NCBI RefSeq assembly: GCF_900105715.1
Contig: NZ_FNRY01000001.1
Coordinates: 1,364,001-1,428,000, forward strand
Direction of reading: 5' to 3'
DNA length: 64,000 bases
Source of the DNA: Paramicrobacterium humi
Lineage (GTDB): Bacteria; Actinomycetota; Actinomycetes; Actinomycetales; Microbacteriaceae
The notes under the pieces were generated by a model that ran no database searches, was not told the origin of the DNA, and saw nothing but the letters and a program-made list of their open reading frames with translations. The position numbers were made by a program, and so were the translations under genes. This document shows positions 57,856-64,000 of this stretch, piece by piece. Numbering within the stretch: the stretch's first letter is position 1; every line of letters begins with the position of its first letter.

Positions 57856-58896
57856 GTGCAGATGAAAGGACTCGCAGTCCTCGGGGTGTTTGCAGTCGGG
57901 GCGATGGCATTGGCCGGCTGCGCCCGCGGCGGAGCGGTAGAAGGCAGCAAGGACGAATCCGGTCTGCCGAGTTACACGCTGACTATCGGAAGCTCTGTCG
58001 CGGCGAGCACTCCCGTCAACCAGGGAGCGTTGCGGTTCAAAGACACCGTTGAGAAGAAGACTGACGGCCGCGTGACCGTCGAGGTCTACCCGGCGGAGCA
58101 ACTCGGATCCGAGCCGGAGATGATTGAAGGGCTCGAGCTCGGCAGCGTATCGATCGCTATTGTGGCGACCGCGGTTCTCGCCGACACCTGCCCGCAATTC
58201 GGGGCATACGCACTCCCTTACGTTATCGAGGGAGATACGAGTGAGGAGCAGTACGCGAACCTCCGCAAGCTAACGGGCTCCAAGTTCAACGAAGACATCG
58301 TCGAAAAGTGCGCGGAGGACACCGGGAACCTCGTTGTGGACAACTCGTGGTGGTACGGCAACCGCAACCTGACCACAAGATCAACCGAGGTCAACGTGCC
58401 CGAGGATATGCGCGGCCTCGACATTCGGACGCCACCCGCGGATCTCCATACGATGGGCATCAAGGCATTCGGCGCCCAGGCGGTGCCGATGGCATTCAGT
58501 GAGGTTTACACGGCGCTCGACACCGGAGTCATCGACGGCCAAGAGAATCCGATCAGCACCATTTACGAGAACGCCCTGTTCGAAGTGCAGGACTACCTGT
58601 CCCTCACGAAGCACATGACGCAAAACCAAACTCTGGTCATGAACAACGACTTCTTTGAAGGCCTTCCGAAGGAAGATCAGGATCTTATCCGAGATGCCTT
58701 GGACGAGGCTGGCGAATGGCAGTCGAACCTCCAGCTGAAGACCAATGCGGAGCAGTTGGAGAAGCTGAAGGACAAGGGCATGAATGTCATCGAGCCGGAC
58801 CTTGCCCCTTTCAAGGCCGCGGTCGAGGACGTTCGCGCGGACTGGCTGAAACAGCACGAGCTGTCCGCGGAAGACCTGTCGCAGATTCAGAAGTAG
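57856..58896 (+). CDS. TRAP transporter solute-binding protein (DctP family)
   Basis: 346-residue extracytoplasmic carboxylate receptor. Lipoprotein signal ending ALAGC (cysteine about residue 22). DctP-fold features: GALRFKDTVEKKTDGRVTVE, EMIEGLELGSVSIAIV, and AVPMAFSEVYTALDTGVIDG, which includes the conserved ligand-facing segment. A ligand arginine (LDIRTPPAD) that pairs with the substrate carboxylate is present. Start GTG 57856 after AAAGGAAG; ATG 57862 is an alternative. Delivers a carboxylate (here probably a sugar acid) to DctQM. Confidence 0.93.
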   Translation: MQMKGLAVLGVFAVGAMALAGCARGGAVEGSKDESGLPSYTLTIGSSVAASTPVNQGALRFKDTVEKKTDGRVTVEVYPAEQLGSEPEMIEGLELGSVSIAIVATAVLADTCPQFGAYALPYVIEGDTSEEQYANLRKLTGSKFNEDIVEKCAEDTGNLVVDNSWWYGNRNLTTRSTEVNVPEDMRGLDIRTPPADLHTMGIKAFGAQAVPMAFSEVYTALDTGVIDGQENPISTIYENALFEVQDYLSLTKHMTQNQTLVMNNDFFEGLPKEDQDLIRDALDEAGEWQSNLQLKTNAEQLEKLKDKGMNVIEPDLAPFKAAVEDVRADWLKQHELSAEDLSQIQK

Positions 58897-58966
58897 GGAT
58901 CCAGCTGGGGGCGGAGCACGCCCCCAGCCGCCTCCCGCACCATTCCCTCAACAAGAGGATCATCAA

Positions 58967-59497
58967 ATGACCTTTAAAAGCGTGGTCAACATCCCCATTG
59001 CCTTCCTTAAGGGCGTCACAGTCGCGCTGGTTGCCGCGTTGATTGTGGTCGTTGTGGGCACCGTGCTCTTTCGCGTTTTCAACATCGTTCCAGAAGGCTC
59101 GTCCGAACTGGCGATTCTCCTATTCATTTGGCTCATCTACCTCGGCGCATTCGTGGCGTTCCTGGAAGGTGGTCACCTTGCCATCACTGCCGTCGCGAAT
59201 CGGTTTCACGGCCGCTGGTTGGCCGGCTTTCTCATCATTTCCGACGCAGTGTTGCTCTTCTTCTTGATCATCTTGACCACGGAGAGCTACAAGTACGTGA
59301 TGCTCGCACTCAGCAACGTCCGGCTTACGGCGAGTCTCCATATCTCACCCGCATGGGGATACAGCGCCCTGCTCGTGGGAATGGGGCTTTCGGCGCTCTA
59401 TGTAGCGGGAAGCATCGCAATGAACATCCGACGTCTTTGGACAGGTGAAGAGCCTCCTCACCATTCCGACGAAGAGCTTGAGGGGACGCAGGTCTAA
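58967..59497 (+). CDS. TRAP transporter small permease (DctQ family)
   Basis: 176-residue four-helix membrane subunit: FLKGVTVALVAALIVVVVG, FIWLIYLGAFVAFLEGGHLA (the EGxHLA signature) and two further helices, plus a hydrophilic tail (EEPPHHSDEELEG). ATG 58967. Partner of the large subunit 5 bp downstream. Confidence 0.9.
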   Translation: MTFKSVVNIPIAFLKGVTVALVAALIVVVVGTVLFRVFNIVPEGSSELAILLFIWLIYLGAFVAFLEGGHLAITAVANRFHGRWLAGFLIISDAVLLFFLIILTTESYKYVMLALSNVRLTASLHISPAWGYSALLVGMGLSALYVAGSIAMNIRRLWTGEEPPHHSDEELEGTQV

Positions 59498-59502
59498 TAA
59501 TC

Positions 59503-60786
59503 ATGGGAATCCTGTATCTCGTAGTTTCCTTCGTCCTATTACTCATGCTGCGTGTCCCAATTGCCTTCGCACTTGGACTGTCGTCACTGGGTTACATCTA
59601 CTGGTTCATGCCTGCCGCTGTGCCGCTCACAGTTATCCCGCAGATCATGAGCTCCAAACCGGCCTCGTTTCCGCTTCTCGCTATACCGTTCTTCGTGCTG
59701 GTCGGCGAACTCATGAACGCAACCGGCATTTCTGAGCGTCTCGTTGATCTGGCAAAGGCGATCGTCGGTCACTTCCGAGGCGGGATGGGAATCGTGTCCC
59801 TCGCGGCGAGCGCACTAATGTCATCGTTCTCCGGCTCATCCGTCGCTAACTCGGTTGGTGTCGGCGGAATTACCATTCCGGCGATGAAACGGCAGGGTTA
59901 TCCGGCGCCGATCGCCGCGGGAATCGAAAGTGCTGCCAGCAGCCTTGGCACAGTTATCCCTCCGAGCATCTCGATGATTGTTTACGGGTCCTTGACGGGG
60001 GTATCGATCGGCGGGCTCTTCATCGCCGGGTATATCCCCGGGATTCTTGAAGTGATTGCTCTCGCGATCATCATTGCCCTCATAGCAAAACGCCACGGCA
60101 TACCGGTTGCAGAGCGGCAGCCATTGAGCGTGATTGGCCCGGCCTTCGTGCGTGCCCTCGGCGTTCTCGCCATCCCGGTGATCATTATCGGCGGCATCCT
60201 TCTCGGAGTGATGACGGCCACCGAGGCGGGTGCAGTCGGTGCGGTCTACACCTTGCTTCTGGCGCTCGTTTATCGGACTGTCACGTGGAAACTGCTCTAC
60301 CGAGTGCTCTTGCGTACTGCGGTTACGACCGGCGTGATCCTCACAGTCATCGCGACCGCATCCGTACTCGGATATGTGATGACCTACGAGAGGCTTCCGG
60401 CAAAGGCTGCTGATGCACTGCTCTCTGGGCTCAGTGCCGACTGGCAGATAATGCTCGTAATCGTGCTGCTCATGGTCATTATTGGCAGCTTTATGGAAAC
60501 GAACGCCGCGATTGCGATTATCGCGCCAGTGATTGTCGGGATCACTGCTGGTACGCAACTTGATCCATTGTTCGTCGGACTCATAGTGGTCGTATCGCTT
60601 TCGATCGGTGTCGCCACTCCACCTGTTGGAGTGTGCTTGTTCACGACAGCGAAGATTGCACGGACGACGATTGAGAAGGTATCCGTAGCGGTGACGCCGC
60701 TCGTAGGCGCTGTCGTGCTGATCACAGCGATACTTGCGCTGCTCCCTGGCCTCGTTCTTTGGCTTCCGAGGTTGGCTGGCTTCTAG
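59503..60786 (+). CDS. TRAP transporter large permease (DctM family)
   Basis: 427-residue membrane transporter with about 12 helices. DctM motifs: SLAASALMSSFSGSSVANSV and GIESAASSLGTVIPPSISMI, plus a second copy (VGITAGTQLDPLFVGLIVVV, GVATPPVGVCLF), giving the two inverted repeats that bind sodium. ATG 59503. Imports the substrate with sodium. Confidence 0.94.
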   Translation: MGILYLVVSFVLLLMLRVPIAFALGLSSLGYIYWFMPAAVPLTVIPQIMSSKPASFPLLAIPFFVLVGELMNATGISERLVDLAKAIVGHFRGGMGIVSLAASALMSSFSGSSVANSVGVGGITIPAMKRQGYPAPIAAGIESAASSLGTVIPPSISMIVYGSLTGVSIGGLFIAGYIPGILEVIALAIIIALIAKRHGIPVAERQPLSVIGPAFVRALGVLAIPVIIIGGILLGVMTATEAGAVGAVYTLLLALVYRTVTWKLLYRVLLRTAVTTGVILTVIATASVLGYVMTYERLPAKAADALLSGLSADWQIMLVIVLLMVIIGSFMETNAAIAIIAPVIVGITAGTQLDPLFVGLIVVVSLSIGVATPPVGVCLFTTAKIARTTIEKVSVAVTPLVGAVVLITAILALLPGLVLWLPRLAGF

Positions 60787-60942
60787 TGAGAGCACGCGAG
60801 GGCAACGAAGCCTTCCGATGCTCGGGAGCTGTTGGTTCCCCGTGATGTGGAAGAAACGCGCGTTGCCAATCTGTGAAGAAGAAGGGGGCGGCAGCTTGCC
60901 GTCCACGAATTCGAACTGGCACGACCCAAGCGAGGAGAGACC

Positions 60943-61770
60943 ATGACCGAGCGAGTCCGGTGGATCGCAAATCTCAGTCTTCTGTTCACGGAGATTCCGC
61001 TGCTCGACAGGCCGGCGGCCGCAAAGGCCGCGGGATTCGACGAGGTCGAATTCTGGTGGCCATTCGGAACGGAAGGAAGACCGCGAGCCTCTGAAATTGA
61101 GCGGTTCACGAATGCAGTTCTGTCCGCGGGAGTGCAACTGGCCGCAATGAACTTGTTTGGTGGTGACATGCAGGCCGGCGAGAGGGGCGTGCTCTCGTAC
61201 CCTGAAAGGACGGAAGAGTTCCGCGAGAGCGTGAGGATCGCGGCCCACATCGGCGAATTGCTCGGTACGCGCCTCTTCAACGCTCCGTATGGACATCGCC
61301 GGGAAGGCCTCCCTGAGGCCGTGCAGGACGCACTGGCTGATGAGAGCTTGGCGTTCGCATCATCAGAGATCGGCAAGATTGGCGGCACCGTGCTGCTCGA
61401 GCCGATTAGCGGCATGCCCTTGTACCCCATGAAGCTGCCTCAGGACGCCTTCGCAGTGATCGACCGTTTGCGAGAGAGCAAGGGAATCACGAACCTTGGC
61501 TTCTTGCTCGATCAGTACCACCTGGAGAATCAAGGGGTCGACCTGCTCACGGCGATTGACGATTGGGGCGAAAAGATCCTCCATGTCCAACTTGCAGACG
61601 TCCCGGGACGTGGCGAACCGGGTAGCGGTGCTGCCCAGATCGGACCCCTCATAGAGCGGCTTAGGGGGAGCGGCTACACGGGAGCGTTTGCGCTGGAATA
61701 TATTCCGACTACGGACACAGCGACGTCATTGGTGGCCTGGGAACGCGAGCGGAGCAGTTGGGGCGTTTGA
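60943..61770 (+). CDS. Hydroxypyruvate isomerase family TIM-barrel protein (Hyi/OtnI-like)
   Basis: 275-residue xylose-isomerase-like TIM barrel of the Hyi branch: ANLSLLFTEIPLLDRPAAAK at the start, EFWWPFG, AAMNLFGGDMQAGERGV, the metal-binding glutamate in VLLEPISG, Asp/His in LLDQYHLENQG, and the last glutamate in ALEYIPT. The Hyi clade includes 2-oxo-tetronate isomerase (OtnI), which works beside DUF1537 kinases. It may convert a 2-keto acid sugar to the 3-keto form. Start ATG 60943 with GAGGAGAG. A 156-bp gap separates it from dctM. Exact substrate unknown. Confidence 0.85.
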   Translation: MTERVRWIANLSLLFTEIPLLDRPAAAKAAGFDEVEFWWPFGTEGRPRASEIERFTNAVLSAGVQLAAMNLFGGDMQAGERGVLSYPERTEEFRESVRIAAHIGELLGTRLFNAPYGHRREGLPEAVQDALADESLAFASSEIGKIGGTVLLEPISGMPLYPMKLPQDAFAVIDRLRESKGITNLGFLLDQYHLENQGVDLLTAIDDWGEKILHVQLADVPGRGEPGSGAAQIGPLIERLRGSGYTGAFALEYIPTTDTATSLVAWERERSSWGV

Positions 61771-61944
61771 TTTGGCCGTCACCGCAAGTGCGACCCCCGA
61801 CGTGTATCCAAACTTCTGGAGGCTTCGCGCTTCTTGAGCGATGCGGTCGCGCGGGCGGGTGTCGCTAGTCAACACGATCGGGAACCTTCGCCGAAGCTCC
61901 CGGGGACGTGCTCGTATGACAACGAGAAGTAGGAAGGAGTGGCC

Positions 61945-62745
61945 ATGACTATCGGCCTCAATACATACGCGTTCTTCTGGCAATGGTCCGATCGAGTCCG
62001 AACCCCTATCTCGCTCGAGCAGATGCTGCAGAAGACCGCGGATCTCGGCATCGAACTGTTCCAGATCTGCGACTACCCGCAAATCGAGACACGCAGCGAC
62101 GAGGAGTTGGGCGCACTTCGCAGCTACGCCGAAGACCTCGGCATCAGGTTGGAACTCGGTACCAGAGGCGTGCGGCCTGTGCATTTGCGGCGGTACCTGC
62201 ACATGGCTGAGCTATTGGGCGCTCCGATCGTCCGCAGCATGTTCAACACGCCCGACCACCGGCCGACCGCGTCCGAGGCCGAAGGGCTATTGCGAGAAGT
62301 CCTTCCCGATTTCGAGAGAGCCGGTGTGACGATCGCTCTCGAAACCTACGAACAAGTGCCGAGCAGTACGCTTGTCGATCTCGTGTCACGCATTGGCAGC
62401 ACCAGCCTCGGCATCTGCAGCGATCCGGCGAACTGTGTCGCTGCGCTTGAGAGCCCGGGCGATGTTATCGCCCGTGTGGCTCCCTATGTGGCAAACATGC
62501 ACATCAAGGACTTCACCTTCACGCGGCTGGACGGGTGGGTCGGATTCTCGCTCGTCGGGGCTCCTCTGGGCAAGGGACTGCTCGACTACGACACCATGAT
62601 CGGCGCCATCCAGCCTGGCGAACGCGGCATTAGCCAGATCATCGAGCACTGGCTTCCCTGGCAGGGCGACGAGGAGACGACCTGCCGAATGGAAGACGAA
62701 TGGACCGCGCACAACGTGCGCTACCTGAGGAGCAAGCAACAATAG
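61945..62745 (+). CDS. Sugar-phosphate isomerase/epimerase-like TIM barrel, OiaC-like decarboxylase candidate
   Basis: 266-residue TIM barrel. Conserved sequence includes MTIGLNTYAFFWQWSDRV, LFQICDYPQIE, ELGTRGVRP, IALETYEQVPSS, SDPANCVAAL, ANMHIKDF and, at the end, IIEHWLPWQGDEETTCRMED. From memory this closely resembles 3-oxo-isoapionate decarboxylase (OiaC), a TIM barrel that yields L-erythrulose, but I cannot compute the similarity. Metal ligands would be the Glu in ALETYE, the Asp in CSDPAN, the His in NMHIKD and the Glu in IIEHW. Start ATG 61945 with AAGGAG. If right, the locus holds two alternative decarboxylation routes (this enzyme and kinase plus RLP). Confidence 0.75.
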   Translation: MTIGLNTYAFFWQWSDRVRTPISLEQMLQKTADLGIELFQICDYPQIETRSDEELGALRSYAEDLGIRLELGTRGVRPVHLRRYLHMAELLGAPIVRSMFNTPDHRPTASEAEGLLREVLPDFERAGVTIALETYEQVPSSTLVDLVSRIGSTSLGICSDPANCVAALESPGDVIARVAPYVANMHIKDFTFTRLDGWVGFSLVGAPLGKGLLDYDTMIGAIQPGERGISQIIEHWLPWQGDEETTCRMEDEWTAHNVRYLRSKQQ

Positions 62746-63060
62746 CTGCGCGGCCGGCGTTCCTCGACGTCGTCGGAGCAGCTTCGTACTGAGCATGCAC
62801 GTCGCCAACGCTCTCGAAAGGTCGGCGACGTCAGCCGCGGCAGCGGTGATTCCTGCCGACGGTTGTTCCCGCGATCGTTCCCCGGCGTACTTCGACCGGC
62901 GCGAAGAGCTGAAGGTCCGGCTCTGGCAGCTGCAGGCCGAGCTGAAGGATGAGCCGCATTCCTCGCAGCCGCTGCCTGATCGGCTCTCGTCTTCGAGGGT
63001 CTGAACCGCGGATACGCTGGAATCGCGAGCGAGCATGCACGCCGAGAAGGAGGAGTCCGG
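62746..63060. other. 315-bp gap before the formylglycine-generating enzyme
   Basis: No convincing gene, promoter or repeat. A 69-codon plus-strand frame (62795-63004) contains a plausible amphipathic stretch (RREELKVRLWQLQAELKDEP) and could be a small protein or the remnant of a longer gene, but it has no ribosome-binding site. GGAGGAG at the right end belongs to the next gene. Confidence 0.5.
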
Positions 63061-64000
63061 ATGCCGCAGGACATGGTGCTGATTCCCGGCGGCGAGTTCG
63101 CCATGGGCTCGCGGTCGTACTACCCCGAGGAGGGGCCCGTCCACACGGCCCGCGTCGACGCGTTCCTCATCGACGCGCACCCCGTCACCAATCGTCTGTT
63201 CCGCGAATTCGTCGACGCGACCGGATACGTCACGGTCGCCGAGCGCGCCCTCGACGCGACCGAGTATCCGCAGCTGAACGAGGCCGAGCGCGCCCCGGGC
63301 AGCCTCGCGTTTCGAAAGACCGCCGGCCCCGTCGACCTGCGCGATTGGCGGGCGTGGTGGGAGTGGATGCCGGGCGCCAACTGGCGGCATCCGTTCGGCC
63401 CCGACGACGACATCGACGGCAAGGACGAGCACCCGGTCGTGCAGGTGTGCTTCACGGATGCCGCGGCGTACGCGGCCTGGGCGGGCAAACGGCTGCCAAC
63501 GGAAGTCGAGTGGGAGCGCGCAGCCCGCGGCGGACTCGACGGAGCGGAGTTCGCGTGGGGCGACGAGCTCGCGCCGGACGGCGAGCTGCGCGCGAACACG
63601 TGGCAGGGCAGCTTCCCGTACGACAACACCGGAGCGAACGGGTGGGTCGGCACGTCGCCCGTCGGCAGCTTCGCGTCGAACGGCTATGGACTCGTCGACA
63701 TGATCGGCAATGTGTGGGAGTGGACCTCGAGCCGGTTCACCGCGAACCACCGGGAGGCGGCGCGCGCGGCGGCGCTTGAGGCGCCGGCCGGCCGCTCGCT
63801 TCTGCAGACTGTCCCGGTCACGGCGGCGGACGACGCGGGCGCCGGCTGCGGCTGCGGGTGCGGCGGCGAGTCGTCGCGAGCTGCGGCGGGAGGCGCTGCA
63901 GCATCCGTTCCCGATTCGAGCGTGCGCAGGGTGACCAAGGGCGGATCCCACTTGTGCGCTCCGGAGTACTGCCAGCGCTACCGGCCGGCAGCGCGGTCGC
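63061..64000 (+). CDS. Formylglycine-generating enzyme (sulfatase-modifying factor), cut by window edge
   Basis: At least 313 residues. Converts the cysteine of C-x-P-x-R in sulfatases to formylglycine, using copper and O2. FGE-sulfatase fold marks: MVLIPGGEFAMGSRSYYPEE at the start, EHPVVQVCFTDAAAYAAWAG, KRLPTEVEWERAARGG, and NVWEWTSSRFTANH. The catalytic cysteine pair is in GGSHLCAPEYCQRYRPAARS. A Gly/Cys-rich insert (AGCGCGCGG) lies just before the catalytic region. Start ATG 63061 after GGAGGAG. The last few residues are outside the window. It should activate the four sulfatases 30-40 kb to the left, although it stands next to the acid-sugar locus. Confidence 0.93.
   Translation, partial: MPQDMVLIPGGEFAMGSRSYYPEEGPVHTARVDAFLIDAHPVTNRLFREFVDATGYVTVAERALDATEYPQLNEAERAPGSLAFRKTAGPVDLRDWRAWWEWMPGANWRHPFGPDDDIDGKDEHPVVQVCFTDAAAYAAWAGKRLPTEVEWERAARGGLDGAEFAWGDELAPDGELRANTWQGSFPYDNTGANGWVGTSPVGSFASNGYGLVDMIGNVWEWTSSRFTANHREAARAAALEAPAGRSLLQTVPVTAADDAGAGCGCGCGGESSRAAAGGAAASVPDSSVRRVTKGGSHLCAPEYCQRYRPAARS

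Noticed and set aside
62386-63951. 521-codon minus-strand frame under the OiaC-like and FGE genes
   Set aside because: Both plus-strand genes have complete catalytic motifs; the antisense frame has none.
1-64000. CRISPR arrays, tRNA/rRNA genes, prophage or insertion sequences
   Set aside because: No regularly spaced repeats, no tRNA cloverleaf or rRNA sequence noticed, and no transposase, integrase or phage structural gene among the readable frames.

Overview
The window is high-GC DNA (roughly 64% by eye) with GTG starts, tight ATGA/GTGA gene overlaps, extended GC-rich hairpins in place of U-tract terminators, and a set of actinobacterial families: sigma-Ogt-Tag repair operon, type-II lumazine synthase, CstA-YbdD, an ArgP/LysE pair, and a SAM-IV-like riboswitch. 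This suggests an actinobacterium, most likely a Microbacteriaceae member. The placement is inferred from gene content and codon usage only. I see no rRNA, tRNA, CRISPR array, prophage or insertion sequence.

Layout. (1) 1-10.3 kb, carboxylate and keto-acid uptake: a sodium:solute symporter coupled to an OsmC protein; a DhaK-DhaL fusion kinase; a GntR-HpcH/HpaI aldolase pair; and, divergently, a second GntR regulator with a tripartite tricarboxylate transporter (TctC-TctB-TctA) and a DapA-like aldolase. (2) 10.3-19.2 kb, mixed accessory genes: an ABM monooxygenase, a MetE-like zinc protein, a HicBA-like toxin-antitoxin pair, a Fic protein, a RimK-type ligase divergent from its RimB-type protease partner, and a flavin monooxygenase-MHS transporter operon behind a probable SAM-IV-type riboswitch.

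(3) 19.2-34.1 kb, a sulfated glycosaminoglycan utilisation locus: a Tat-exported polysaccharide lyase family 8 enzyme, an ABC sugar importer, three intact Cys-type sulfatases and a fourth interrupted by an amber codon, a GntR-LacI hybrid regulator and a Gfo/Idh/MocA oxidoreductase. The formylglycine-generating enzyme that should activate the sulfatases lies at the right edge (63.1 kb onward). The likely flow is extracellular cleavage by the lyase, ABC import of the oligosaccharides, and intracellular desulfation.

(4) 34.1-53.2 kb, mostly housekeeping or common accessory genes: HAD phosphatase, Tag-Ogt-ECF sigma operon, Dps, PAP2, RibH2, VapBC, aminopeptidase N, OsmC-like protein, BCCT transporter, ArsA-like ATPase with YbdD and CstA, and LysE with ArgP.

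(5) 53.2-62.7 kb, the most distinctive block: a DeoR regulator, DUF1537 acid-sugar kinase, RuBisCO-like protein and zinc alcohol dehydrogenase, transcribed divergently from a TRAP transporter and two xylose-isomerase-like TIM barrels. It reads as a complete acid-sugar (apionate- or tetronate-type) catabolic module in which a RuBisCO-like enzyme does the decarboxylation. A mirror-image promoter/operator region lies between its two arms.
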